Made by a program: the position numbers and the translations under genes
Source: Marinococcus halotolerans DSM 16375
GTDB lineage: Bacteria; Bacillota; Bacilli; Bacillales; Marinococcaceae
NCBI RefSeq assembly: GCF_000420725.1
Contig: NZ_ATVM01000016.1
Coordinates: forward strand, 1 to 64,000
Reading direction: 5' to 3'
DNA length: 64,000 nt
The notes under the pieces: model-generated
Seen by the model: the letters and a program-made list of their open reading frames with translations, nothing else
Told to the model about the DNA's origin: nothing
Database searches by the model: none
Shown here: piece by piece, positions 29,740-39,117 of the stretch
Numbering within the stretch: position 1 is the first letter of the stretch
How the letters are laid out: every line of letters begins with the position of its first letter

Positions 29740-30714
29740 ATGAAAAACATACGATGGGGCATTATAGGGTGCGGTAACGTGACAGAGGTGAAAAGCGGTC
29801 CTGCCTTTCAACTCGCCGAAAACAGCTCCCTGCAGGCGGTGATGAGAAGAAATGGAGAAAAGGCGAGGAACTATGCGGAACGTCACGGGGTTCCCAGCTG
29901 GTACGATAAAGCGGAGGAGCTTATCCATGACGCTGAAGTGGATGCCGTTTATATTGCGACACCGCCTTCTTCGCACAAGCAATATACGATCATGGCTGCC
30001 GAAGCCGGGAAGCCGGTATATGTGGAAAAGCCGATGGCAGGCAGTACTGACGAATGTGCAGAAATGATAAAAGCCTGTGAAAATAACGGCGTACCGCTGT
30101 TTGTTGCCTACTATAGAAGATCTCTTCCTCGTTTTCGAAAGGTGAAAGAGCTGCTGGATGCCGGAAGCATTGGAGAGGTGCGTTTTGCTTCTGTTCAGCA
30201 GACCCAGCCCATCGTTCAAAAAGATGAAGGCGGAGAATGGCCGTGGAGGGTAAACCCTGAAAAGAGCGGCGCAGGGCTATTCTATGATGTAGGCTCTCAT
30301 ACACTGGATCTCTTTGATTATCTGCTCGGACCTTTAAGCGATGTGAAGGGTTCTGCGATCAATCTGGCTGATTCCTATCCGGCTGAAGATACGGTGAGCG
30401 GCACATGGAAATTTGAAAGCGGGGCTGTCGGGATAGGTGTATGGAATTTTTCCTCCTATAGTAAAGAAGACGATAACCGTATTGTTGGCACAAAAGGGGA
30501 AATAAAGTTCTCGACGTTTGACGACAAGCCGATTATCCTTCTGAACGAAGCCGGCGAAGAGTCTTTTTATATCGAGCATCCAAAGCATATTCAGTATTAC
30601 CATATTCAATCTATTATTGATGAACTGCTTGAGAAAGGGGCCTGCCCAAGCACTGGCAAAACGGCGTTCCGTACTAATCAGGTAATGGAGGAATTAGTAA
30701 AAGAATATTATTAA
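29740..30714 (+). CDS. Gfo/Idh/MocA family NAD(P)-dependent oxidoreductase
   Basis: A cytosolic sugar or polyol dehydrogenase of the glucose-fructose oxidoreductase family. The N-terminal Rossmann motif is WGIIGCGNVTE (about 5-15), the EKP motif is YVEKPMAG (about 93), and DVGSHTLDLFDYLLG (about 183) contains the usual catalytic-region histidine. 324 aa. ATG at 29740 follows GGGAGG; an upstream TTG at 29725 includes that site. Substrate not predictable. Stand-alone gene. Confidence 0.9.
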   Translation: MKNIRWGIIGCGNVTEVKSGPAFQLAENSSLQAVMRRNGEKARNYAERHGVPSWYDKAEELIHDAEVDAVYIATPPSSHKQYTIMAAEAGKPVYVEKPMAGSTDECAEMIKACENNGVPLFVAYYRRSLPRFRKVKELLDAGSIGEVRFASVQQTQPIVQKDEGGEWPWRVNPEKSGAGLFYDVGSHTLDLFDYLLGPLSDVKGSAINLADSYPAEDTVSGTWKFESGAVGIGVWNFSSYSKEDDNRIVGTKGEIKFSTFDDKPIILLNEAGEESFYIEHPKHIQYYHIQSIIDELLEKGACPSTGKTAFRTNQVMEELVKEYY

Positions 30715-30738
30715 AAGGTCTTTGCTGAGCGTTATTTA

Positions 30739-30780
30739 TTGACGTTTGGCGAATTTTATATTAGCATATGCTTATATAAT
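30739..30780 (+). promoter_or_regulatory. arsR promoter with overlapping 20-bp palindrome (operator)
   Basis: TTGACG (30739), 17 bases and TAGCAT form a promoter; ATATTAGCATATGCTTATAT at 30758-30777 is palindromic at 18 of 20 positions and covers the -10. A second TATAAT is at 30775. A palindrome of this kind over the promoter is typical of ArsR/SmtB autoregulation. Confidence 0.7.
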
Positions 30781-30801
30781 AAAACGATGGTAGGTGAACG
30801 T

Positions 30802-31146
30802 ATGGAAAAGATCAAACCGGAAATCAGGGATACCGCTTCTGTGCTGAAGCTGCTCGGGGACAACACGCGGCTTTCCATTGTCGGCCTTGTACAGAACCAC
30901 GAATGCTGTGTATGTGAATTCGTGGAGCTCTTGCAGATGTCGCAGTCATCGGTGAGCCAGCATCTTAGAAAGCTCCGGGACGCCGGCCTGGTCAAAGAAC
31001 AGCGGAAAGGACACTGGATTTTTTATTCGTTTAACCGGCAGCATCCTTCTGCAGAAATGGTGGAGGACATACTCCGGCATGTGCCAGATCAAAATGAAAA
31101 GCTGCAGCAGCTGGAGCGGGACGGTCTGCGTATTAATTGCGATTGA
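30802..31146 (+). CDS. arsR: ArsR/SmtB-family metalloid repressor
   Basis: A winged-helix repressor released by As(III)/Sb(III). It has KLLGDNTRLSIVGLV at about 17-31, the metal-binding CCVCEFVELL (C-x-C type, about 38) and recognition helix SQSSVSQHLRKLRDAGLV. 114 aa. ATG 30802 has TAGGTGA before it. First gene of arsR-arsC-trxB, downstream of a matching operator, so the operon should be arsenic-inducible. Confidence 0.92.
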   Translation: MEKIKPEIRDTASVLKLLGDNTRLSIVGLVQNHECCVCEFVELLQMSQSSVSQHLRKLRDAGLVKEQRKGHWIFYSFNRQHPSAEMVEDILRHVPDQNEKLQQLERDGLRINCD

Positions 31147-31193
31147 GGATCATCTCCACTGGAATTAATATTTTGTGAAATGAGGATGCAGCC

Positions 31194-32565
<1,372 letters not shown>

Positions 32566-32594
32566 GCGCACCGACCCGGTAATCTATGATTAAC

Positions 32595-32631
32595 CGCCCT
32601 GGCAGCCATTCGGCAGCCAGGGCGTTTTTTT
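32595..32631 (+). terminator. Terminator of the ars operon
   Basis: CGCCCTGGC, loop, GCCAGGGCG, seven T. It ends the operon before any arsenite exporter gene. Confidence 0.9.
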
Positions 32632-32701
32632 ATGGTAGTATTATAATAAAAGTAAGTGGTTATCCAAAGGCTTATGCTGTTTTCATGAAAGGAGAGGTGA
32701 A

Positions 32702-33823
32702 ATGATAATCCATCCATTCAGAAAAAATACAATCAGCCTGTTGGTCTTCGGAGCAGTGTTTCTCACGGGATGCAGTGCGGAGGATAACGATGGAGGGCCA
32801 GAAGAAAATGCCGGAGAGACTAAGGAGGCTGGGGGTTCAGTTTCTGAAGCACACACAGAAGACTGGGACGTAGAAGTGGTGGCGGAAAATCTTGATGTCC
32901 CGTGGTCGTTAAACATTCATGAAGACACATACTATATGACCAACCGCGGGGGCGACGTAATCGAGGTGAGTGGTGGAGAAACAGAACGCCTTTCGCTTAA
33001 TACGAGTGATGAAGTAGCAAATGAAGGGGAAGGCGGCCTGCTTGGCTTTGTACTGGCCGAGGATTTTGCTGACTCTTCGGAAGGCTATGCGTATTACACG
33101 TACCGTAAAAATGATGGGAGGCTCGCCAACAGAGTGATTGCTGTGGAGCGGGGAGACAGCCGATGGAATGAAACAGAGGTGCTGCTTGATGACATTCCGG
33201 GGAGCCGGATTCATAACGGAGGCCGGCTGGAAATCGGGCCCGATGGTTATTTATATGCCACCGCCGGGGATTCGGACGAGCCTTCCCTTGCGCAGGATGA
33301 AGACAGCCTGGCGGGCAGTATACTGCGAATGACGGTCGACGGAGAGGTTCCGGAGGATAACCCGTTTGAGAATTCTTATGTGTACAGCTATGGACACCGT
33401 AATCCGCAGGGACTCGCATGGAACAGCGATGGCCAGCTGTACAGCTCGGAGCATGGACCGAATGCCCAGGATGAAATCAATATAATCGAGCCTGGAACTA
33501 ACTACGGCTGGCCGGAAATTACCGGCAGTGAATCGGCAGAAGGACTGGAAACCCCGGTGATTCAATCGGGGGATACTACCTGGGCGCCTTCCGGTACTGC
33601 CTTTTTCGAGGACACTCTTCTGGCAGCAGGACTTCGAGGTGAGAGCCTGTATGCCTTTAATAAAGAAGCAGAAGAGATGAGTGCTGTATTTGAAGGAGAA
33701 GGCAGGCTCCGGGACGTTAAAACCGAAGAGGGAGATGTTTACCTTCTTACACATAACACAGACGGAAGAGGGACGCCGGCAGAAAACGATGACCGTCTGC
33801 TGAAGCTCACTTTGGATGAATAG
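32702..33823 (+). CDS. Soluble aldose (glucose/sorbosone-type) dehydrogenase lipoprotein
   Basis: A PQQ-type beta-propeller dehydrogenase held on the outer face of the membrane. Signal peptide and lipobox LTGC (about residues 19-22) are followed by an acidic linker, then the GSDH domain with LDVPWSL, GGLLGF, NGGRLEIGPDGYLY, GHRNPQGL and SEHGPNAQDEIN. 373 aa, complete. ATG preceded by GAGAGGTGA. Whether PQQ is available cannot be told here. Confidence 0.9.
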   Translation: MIIHPFRKNTISLLVFGAVFLTGCSAEDNDGGPEENAGETKEAGGSVSEAHTEDWDVEVVAENLDVPWSLNIHEDTYYMTNRGGDVIEVSGGETERLSLNTSDEVANEGEGGLLGFVLAEDFADSSEGYAYYTYRKNDGRLANRVIAVERGDSRWNETEVLLDDIPGSRIHNGGRLEIGPDGYLYATAGDSDEPSLAQDEDSLAGSILRMTVDGEVPEDNPFENSYVYSYGHRNPQGLAWNSDGQLYSSEHGPNAQDEINIIEPGTNYGWPEITGSESAEGLETPVIQSGDTTWAPSGTAFFEDTLLAAGLRGESLYAFNKEAEEMSAVFEGEGRLRDVKTEEGDVYLLTHNTDGRGTPAENDDRLLKLTLDE

Positions 33824-34140
33824 TTATTTACAGTAATTTAGCTGGTTGGCAGGCAATACTACTGTACAGTGAATTTTTGCCGGAAAAAGCTTGAGTTTTC
33901 GAATAGAGCAGAGGTTTAAATTAATTTTCAAAAGCCCTGGGTTAAATACAGCGGTCTAAGAAGGTTAGATTCACCTCTCCCCGGGCTTTTATATTAATTT
34001 TTTACGTAAAAGGATAAATAGGTGCTTACGAAATTTTCAGAAAATTCGTGAGGTATTCTTACTAACTTGTGGTAATGAAAAAAGGCTTCCCTTAAATTAA
34101 ACATAGGCTTTAATTATGAATTTAAAGGAGGCATGACGCG
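33824..34140. other. 317-base gap with one hairpin
   Basis: Apart from an AAAAGCCCTGGG...CCCCGGGCTTTTAT hairpin at 33941-33991, which may terminate the dehydrogenase transcript, I see only AT-rich sequence and the AAAGGAGG of the next small frame. The motif AAAAGCCCYGGGTTAAA recurs at 35761. Confidence 0.6.
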
Positions 34141-34263
34141 ATGAGTTATATCCATGCATTTTATCGTATAATGACGCAGAGAAAATTGAAACAGACAGCC
34201 TCCCATGATTTCGCCGATTCTTTCACAGGCAATGAAGCTTCCTGGACGAAAAATATCCAATAA
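34141..34263 (+). CDS. Possible 40-aa protein
   Basis: A short frame beginning MSYIHAFYRIMTQRK eight bases after a perfect AAAGGAGG. The start has a faint resemblance to the small YozE-type proteins, but the second half does not follow, so it may be a broken remnant. The ribosome site is the main evidence. Unknown function. Confidence 0.4.
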   Translation: MSYIHAFYRIMTQRKLKQTASHDFADSFTGNEASWTKNIQ

Positions 34264-34365
34264 CTACAAAAACCAGCCGGCATAAGTCTTTTACCGGAAA
34301 GTCCGACTCATTATGAACTTACTTTGGCTATTGGAAAGATAAAGGAAATTGAATGCTGGAGTAAT

Positions 34366-34409
34366 AAAAAAAGGCTGAAGCGACCAGTATTTGTTGCTTC
34401 AGCCTTTTT
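34366..34409 (+). terminator. Hairpin terminator
   Basis: AAAAAAAGGCTGAAGC and GCTTCAGCCTTTTT with an 11-base loop; usable in both directions. Confidence 0.8.
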
Positions 34410-34480
34410 GCCTGCGAATGGATACTGCAAAGGAGGCCCCTAAATAGAGTTTCAGCAAACAATTTCAGGCAATGATCCTG

Positions 34481-34561
34481 TTATTTTTTAGGCGGTAATG
34501 GGTTAGCCAGGAGGGTAAAACAAAGGCCACAATAGCCGGCTATGATTAAAGTGGTTATCAT
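34481..34561 (-). CDS. Small hydrophobic 26-aa peptide
   Basis: A minus-strand frame starting MITTLIIAGYCGLCFTLL and ending NPLPPKK has a single hydrophobic helix and a basic end. AGAAAGGAG lies eight bases before its ATG. A leader hairpin and terminator precede it (34645-34714). Tiny single-helix peptides may be membrane-protein subunits or type I toxins. Unknown function; the call rests on ribosome site and composition. Confidence 0.45.
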   Translation of the reverse strand: MITTLIIAGYCGLCFTLLANPLPPKK

Positions 34562-34644
34562 GTTCGCTGCTCCTTTCTTTTATAGTAATAATGCTTTAAG
34601 GCTGGATAGTCCTTCTATGAAGCTTGTTCAGGGTCTGAAGGTAC

Positions 34645-34714
34645 AAAAAAAGCCATTCCTAAAGAAGGGTTCTTTTAGGAATGGCTTAAAGCAAAAGCAT
34701 TCTCGTCTTTGCTT
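34645..34714 (-). promoter_or_regulatory. Leader hairpin plus terminator upstream of the 26-aa peptide (leader A)
   Basis: In RNA sense: AAGCAAA...TTTGCTT (7 bp), then AAGCCATTCCTAAA, loop, TTTAGGAATGGCTT and T7. Same design as the stress leaders B-I, but I cannot find a sigma-B-like promoter ahead of it. Confidence 0.5.
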
Positions 34715-34896
34715 CGGAGCCGTTATTGGTTGGAAATGATAAATATTCTAAAAATATGATTTCCTCTACCTCTAGTTATAGTGGCTTTTTTCTTTCTGTA
34801 CAAGATGTCTTTTTTTATATACATAGTAATGCCCGGCGACATTTTTTTGAGCGGGGCTGCAGATTTAAAAAACGACGATTGCCTACAGTCTGTATG

Positions 34897-35604
34897 CTAT
34901 ACAGGGTCCGTAATGAAGACGACGAGGCTACGGTCACGGTCAAAGTCCCAGTCCACGAAAATATCGCGGACTGTGGTGCCAAATATAGAATCAAATTTTT
35001 CCTTATAAAGTTCTTCTTTTTCAAGAAGACGCTTCGTTGATTTCAAAATATCCAAATGGCCGGTTCTGATTAATTCTTTTTCAATTAAAATCAGGCCGCC
35101 CGTGCGTACGGCGAGCATCGTTCGTTCATTTACGGGATGGACAGTGATTTCATCCGGGCTTTTTCCTACTTCTTCACTGACACGCTGGATCGCCTGCTTA
35201 ATATCCTCCTGGCGCGACGTGCGGTTCTTTTCCTGCTTTTCTTTCAGTTTATCAGGATGGAAGGCGGTAATGACTCCCGATTTGTTTTCGATGTTCCAGT
35301 CAAAATAGAACTCCCAGCCTTCGATATCCAGGAGGTTGGAAATATAATGCTCGATTTCAGGAAGCATTTTTGCCATCATGGTTTCTCTTAATTCCTCCAC
35401 GGCACTTTTGTCTCTCTGGTCGAGCATCACTTTTTCAATTGGAGATAAAAACTTACGTATATGCATGACAATACAGCAGGGATCGACGCTAACATAGACG
35501 GATTCGGGGCCTTTGCCGAAATGATCGCGAAGCACTCTGCCGAGGTAGCTTCCGATTTGTTTTTGTTGTGCTTCTATTTGTTCAGGCGCAGAATGTTCGG
35601 CCAT
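34897..35604 (-). CDS. DUF2294 / MpsC-like protein, paralogue 1
   Basis: A 235-aa soluble protein with two DUF2294-like halves. The first has YLGRVLRDHFGKGPESVYV (about 18-36) and FYFDWNIENKSGVITA; the second has NERTMLAVRTGGLILIEKELIRTG and IFVDWDFDRDRSLVVFI. MpsC belongs to the sodium-dependent MpsABC membrane-potential/bicarbonate system, but no mpsA or mpsB is near. It has paralogues at 43931 and 48998. A sigma-B-like promoter and structured leader lie upstream, pointing to stress expression. Confidence 0.85.
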   Translation of the reverse strand: MAEHSAPEQIEAQQKQIGSYLGRVLRDHFGKGPESVYVSVDPCCIVMHIRKFLSPIEKVMLDQRDKSAVEELRETMMAKMLPEIEHYISNLLDIEGWEFYFDWNIENKSGVITAFHPDKLKEKQEKNRTSRQEDIKQAIQRVSEEVGKSPDEITVHPVNERTMLAVRTGGLILIEKELIRTGHLDILKSTKRLLEKEELYKEKFDSIFGTTVRDIFVDWDFDRDRSLVVFITDPV

Positions 35605-35647
35605 ATTTTCACCTCTTGTTCATTCTTGAATTGATTAAACCGATGCA

Positions 35648-35746
35648 GTTGATTAAGTACAGCTGCGGCTTGGCAGCACCTGGCGCTTTTATAGCGTACA
35701 GGCGGTGACAGAGCTGCCGCCATGAGTAATCAACAGCCTCACCTCC
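35648..35746 (-). promoter_or_regulatory. Structured leader of MpsC-like paralogue 1
   Basis: In RNA sense GGAGGTGAGGCT is followed by a closing stem GTTGATTA (35734-35727) / TAATCAAC (35655-35648) that encloses several GC-rich hairpins, e.g. GGCGG...CCGCC and CGCT-ATAAA-AGCG. No T-run. The AGGTGAGGCT start recalls the magnesium M-box, but the rest does not match, so a different element is likely. Confidence 0.5.
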
Positions 35747-35806
35747 CCGGAGTAATATACAAAAGCCCCGGGTTAAAGCAATTGAATAGTACAACTTTTT
35801 ATTTTT

Positions 35807-35831
35807 ATACCCAGAATTTGTTTAGAAAAAC
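35807..35831 (-). promoter_or_regulatory. Sigma-B-like promoter of MpsC-like paralogue 1
   Basis: Minus-strand GTTTTT, 13 bases, GGGTAT: close to the sigma-B consensus GTTTAA-(12-15)-GGGWAW. About 60 bases before the leader structure. Confidence 0.6.
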
Positions 35832-35835
35832 ACTT

Positions 35836-37293
35836 TCAAGCGTCGCTGAAAGCTTTTTCGCGTTCTTGTTCATGGCCATATAGGACTGGAGAAGCTGTAG
35901 CGGTATCTTTCTCTAGATGCTCGCCTTTTTCAAGCTCTTCCATCAGGCTGTTGAAGGCTTCGTGCTGCCCGGCAGCCTCGGAGACAGCCCGGAGGTAGCT
36001 GAAGCATTGGATCCGGTCATGGTCAAACGACATTTTGCCTTCAAAGTTCCGGGCAATGCTTTGGGCATAATGCCAGCACACGCCTGCTGCTTCTCCCCCA
36101 AGGGAATCGGCAAGCAGATGAAGAGACTCAAGCACGCGGTTGGTAATTTTAATATCTTTTTTAGCGGCTTCTGCAATAGGAGAGAAGGCGGCGTATACGT
36201 AATAGGCGAAAGTACTTTCCTTCATTACGACCCGTACCTCGTCTTTTGCATCGACCAGGTATGGTCTATGGGAGGCGGTGCCGGAAATAGAGCTGATTAA
36301 TTCAGCGAGCCGGTAGATAGCATCCTCTGCAGTAGACGGCTCGTTATTTCCGATAGCTTTTAAGGCAATCTCCGTTAATTTTCTTACGCTGAAATTCATA
36401 TCCTGCATTTCTGTTTTTTTATGGCCGATAAACAAAAACTGCAGGTACATCTGTTCATTTACAGGAGTATTTGGCGTTTCGCCGTAACGCTGATAGGAAA
36501 ACAGCGTATCCCCCTCAAGCAGATAATCGCCGACTCTCCGTTCAAGATACACAACGAGTCCGTCCTTTTCTGCCTGGGCGATCAGACGTTTAAAATCAAC
36601 GAGCTGAAGAAAGCCTCCGGAGGAACTGGCAATGGAATAAACCGGCGAATCCTGAGGAAGATGGTATTTTTTCTGCGGATGGGGGCGGTGTTCTTGTAAA
36701 TCCCGTTCATTCGTAGCAGTAATGGTTTTCTGAGAGCGTTCGTTCAGGTTGTTGGTAAGGTTTGCCACCTGCATCCATTTGGCAGCATGATTAATAAACA
36801 AAATAAAATTGATCGCAGATACTGAAGCGGCAGTAACCCCGAGGACTGGAAAAATAACATATTCGCTGATAGAAGAATTCAGCATAAAAAAGCTAATAAG
36901 AATATAAAAGTAAGATAAATTGAAAACACCAATGGCATGCAGGGTCCGGCGGTCTGCAATAAAGCTGAAGAGAACACGGGGAGTGAACTGGCCGGAAAAG
37001 CTGGTTAAAACAATTAAAATCATATTGAACGTAAAAGCATGAATCATTAATATACCGTAAGCAAGCGTACTGTATATCATTTCTGTTAAGGCATAATCAG
37101 CGGTAAAAAAAGATCCCAGAGGCAGCGCTGGCTGAAGCCCGAACTCAATACCGTAGGCAGCAAAAGCTGCCACCACTGCAAGCACAGTGTAGATCATTGG
37201 GAGCGGCCATAAGCTTGAGCGGAGTTCATACCAGCGCTGAGTCTTAGACATACTTTGTATTTTTTTGATGAATTTAGGTGTTAAGCGCTGCAC
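35836..37293 (-). CDS. DUF2254 membrane protein
   Basis: 485 aa. Four hydrophobic helices in the first 170 residues (starting about 28, 70, 108 and 140) and a large cytosolic part, with FTPRVLFSFIADRRTLHAIG and SSGGFLQLVDFKRLI as typical DUF2254 segments. Function of the family is unknown. GTG start with GGAGG five bases before. It follows the UspA gene by 46 bases on the same strand and is probably co-transcribed. Confidence 0.88.
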   Translation of the reverse strand: MQRLTPKFIKKIQSMSKTQRWYELRSSLWPLPMIYTVLAVVAAFAAYGIEFGLQPALPLGSFFTADYALTEMIYSTLAYGILMIHAFTFNMILIVLTSFSGQFTPRVLFSFIADRRTLHAIGVFNLSYFYILISFFMLNSSISEYVIFPVLGVTAASVSAINFILFINHAAKWMQVANLTNNLNERSQKTITATNERDLQEHRPHPQKKYHLPQDSPVYSIASSSGGFLQLVDFKRLIAQAEKDGLVVYLERRVGDYLLEGDTLFSYQRYGETPNTPVNEQMYLQFLFIGHKKTEMQDMNFSVRKLTEIALKAIGNNEPSTAEDAIYRLAELISSISGTASHRPYLVDAKDEVRVVMKESTFAYYVYAAFSPIAEAAKKDIKITNRVLESLHLLADSLGGEAAGVCWHYAQSIARNFEGKMSFDHDRIQCFSYLRAVSEAAGQHEAFNSLMEELEKGEHLEKDTATASPVLYGHEQEREKAFSDA

Positions 37294-37339
37294 AATTGCC
37301 TCCTTTCTTTACTGTGGTAATGCAGATCAAATTTTTAGG

Positions 37340-37816
37340 CTATTCTGTCCGGGGATAGGCATCCAAGGCAGCCAGCTGGCTGTTCCGGACAACCCGTACT
37401 TCACAGGATGCTTTGTCGGCTACAGTCCGGGACCTTCTGCCGCGAAGGATACGTTCGAAAGCAGGCCCCCCGGTCTCTCCGACGAGGATTAAATCGGCGC
37501 GGTACGTAAGACAGAGGTGACGGGCCAGTCGTTTTTCCGGAACACCGGCATCGACCGCTGTTTCCACCTCCCTGATGCCTTTACGCTTTGCCTCCTCTTT
37601 GTAGGCCTGCAGATGATAAACGGCCTTTTCTTTTAGGTGGCGGACGCCTTTAGGATCGATGCGCTGCAAATTCGCATACCGGCGTTCCTCGAAAACAAAG
37701 GCAAGCACTAAAGACGCCCCGTGTTCAAGGGCCATAGCGCATGCTTCTTCGAAAGCATTGTAGGAAGGGGTTTCAAGGACATCGAGACCAACGAGTATCC
37801 GTTTGTAACGACTCAT
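37340..37816 (-). CDS. Universal stress protein (UspA family)
   Basis: A 158-aa cytosolic USP-fold protein: YKRILVGLDVLETPSYNAFEEA at the N-terminus (sequence broken here for brevity at about residue 20), LVLAFVFEE, and the nucleotide loop GETGGPAFERILRGRRSRTV at about 118. ATG 37816 has GGAAAGGAAG before it; longer in-frame starts would run through the leader terminator. Two tandem leader elements lie upstream, and DUF2254 follows. Confidence 0.88.
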   Translation of the reverse strand: MSRYKRILVGLDVLETPSYNAFEEACAMALEHGASLVLAFVFEERRYANLQRIDPKGVRHLKEKAVYHLQAYKEEAKRKGIREVETAVDAGVPEKRLARHLCLTYRADLILVGETGGPAFERILRGRRSRTVADKASCEVRVVRNSQLAALDAYPRTE

Positions 37817-37851
37817 AGCATTCTTCCTTTCCAGAGATGAATTTTGACAAT

Positions 37852-37924
37852 AAAAAAAGCCAGAAAAAGAAAGTCTCTTTTTCCGGCTTATGTTAAAGGG
37901 CTTTATTATCCCAACATTGCTGCC
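37852..37924 (-). promoter_or_regulatory. Stress leader C (proximal, UspA)
   Basis: RNA sense: GGCAGCA, then hairpin ATGTT-GGG...CCC-TTT-AACAT, then terminator AAGCCGGAAAAAG...CTTTTTCTGGCTT and T7, about 35 bases before the uspA ATG. Confidence 0.7.
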
Positions 37925-38058
37925 ATCATCGATTATTTGGTGAATCAATATTGTTTTAGCATTTCCGTAAGAAAGAAAAGTAAGGCGAAAGCTGGCGGCG
38001 GTAGAAAAAGGTTCTGCTTTTATTCAAATCAGCACCCCCGGGGAAAGAGCCGTCTCAT

Positions 38059-38128
38059 AAAAAAGCCACAAAGGAGGAAAACCTCTTTTGTGGCTTATGC
38101 TTTAGCTTTATATCTAAGCATTCCTGCC
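38059..38128 (-). promoter_or_regulatory. Stress leader B (distal, UspA)
   Basis: RNA sense: GGCAGGA, hairpin ATGCTTAG...CTAAAGCAT, terminator AAGCCACAAAAGAGG...CCTCCTTTGTGGCTT and T6. It stands in tandem with leader C, about 135 bases further upstream, with no gene between them. Confidence 0.7.
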
Positions 38129-38182
38129 GGATTTATTTACCTTTAATGAAATGACCAATTAAGATCTTACCATAATATTATC

Positions 38183-38208
38183 ATAACCGGAAGTGGAAAG
38201 CTTAAAAC
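38183..38208 (-). promoter_or_regulatory. Sigma-B-like promoter B
   Basis: Minus-strand GTTTTA, 14 bases, GGTTAT, about 50 bases before leader B; drives the uspA-DUF2254 unit. Confidence 0.6.
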
Positions 38209-38306
38209 ATATTTTTAGGCAGCGGTATCGCTTGCCGGTGAAGTGTCCAGCAGGTACACTATCAGTGAAGAGATAACAGCTGGGGGAGTTCATCATAAAA
38301 CTATCT

Positions 38307-38861
38307 TTGAAAACAGTGGGCATAGTCGCAGGGGTTAGTCTTTTGATTATACCAGGAGTGCTCGCACTGCTGCACTTCTTTACTCCGTTCAGCCTGGGAA
38401 AGAATACGACAGAGGATGGCGTCGTGTTAAAGGAACCAAAGGAAGAAACAGAAGACGTTTCCGGTATACATACAGAAGTGAGCACTCATATACAGCAGGC
38501 TCATAGATATTGGAACGAGCGAACCGGGTATGGGGCCATTGATAATGTGACGGCGGACGATTTTGGCGGTATCAGCGCCCGGATTGAAGATACTGAGGAA
38601 GTAATAGACAAAATTGATGATCCGAGGCTGCAGAAGGATTTCAATAATGCTGTCCGCTGGCAGCAGGTGATTGAGACAAAGCCTGAAAAAGAAAAAGTTC
38701 AGCAGGCTGCCCGTTGGACGCACCGTATTTATCATGATTTGGACGAGTACGTTAACGATTACAATGAGGCTCCGTTGTTTGGTGCCACCCATTTTGATAA
38801 TGGAAGCATTTCCGAAAGCGATAAAGTGCTTGAGCAGGTCGACCGGGCACCTGAAGAATAG
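38307..38861 (+). CDS. Unknown membrane-anchored or exported 184-aa protein
   Basis: Not recognised. An N-terminal hydrophobic helix (about 4-27, GIVAGVSLLIIPGVLALLHFF) is followed by an acidic, helical domain with WNERTGYGAIDNV and RWTHRIYHDLDEYV. The TTG start at 38307 is 20 bases from the only good ribosome site (GGGGGAG); an ATA or ATC start about 12 bases earlier would fit that site better, so the true N-terminus is uncertain. It may be secreted or anchored. Confidence 0.7.
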   Translation: MKTVGIVAGVSLLIIPGVLALLHFFTPFSLGKNTTEDGVVLKEPKEETEDVSGIHTEVSTHIQQAHRYWNERTGYGAIDNVTADDFGGISARIEDTEEVIDKIDDPRLQKDFNNAVRWQQVIETKPEKEKVQQAARWTHRIYHDLDEYVNDYNEAPLFGATHFDNGSISESDKVLEQVDRAPEE

Positions 38862-38899
38862 GTGAAAGAGCCCGGAGGATATCAATGAAAGCGAACAGG

Positions 38900-38929
38900 G
38901 AGGACACCCGGTCCGGGTCTCCTTTTTTT
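38900..38929 (+). terminator. Terminator after the 184-aa gene
   Basis: GGAGGACACCCGG / CCGGGTCTCC with T7. Confidence 0.7.
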
Positions 38930-38956
38930 CTTGCCCACATGAACGTTTGATTCAGT

Positions 38957-38983
38957 GTTTCGAGCAGCCTTCGCACGGGGAAA
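38957..38983 (+). promoter_or_regulatory. Sigma-B-like promoter of the esterase gene
   Basis: GTTTCG, 15 bases, GGGAAA, about 135 bases before the ATG. No leader terminator is seen here, unlike the B-I group. Confidence 0.5.
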
Positions 38984-39117
38984 ATTTATTATAATCTATT
39001 GTATAGTGAAAATGGTATTACCAGGCGTAAATAAATGGATTTCTGGGAATGGTAATTAGGAAATAAATGTGCAATAATATATTTTGTTTTATTCTCATTT
39101 AGGGGGATTCTACACGT

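Noticed and set aside
34542-34739. 65-codon plus-strand frame
   Set aside because: Runs through a hairpin terminator and overlaps the better supported 26-aa frame on the other strand.
35648-35746. Magnesium M-box riboswitch
   Set aside because: AGGTGAGGCT agrees but the conserved core and length of the M-box do not.
35609-35794. 61-codon minus-strand frame upstream of MpsC-like gene 1
   Set aside because: Coincides with the structured leader; no ribosome site and no family resemblance.
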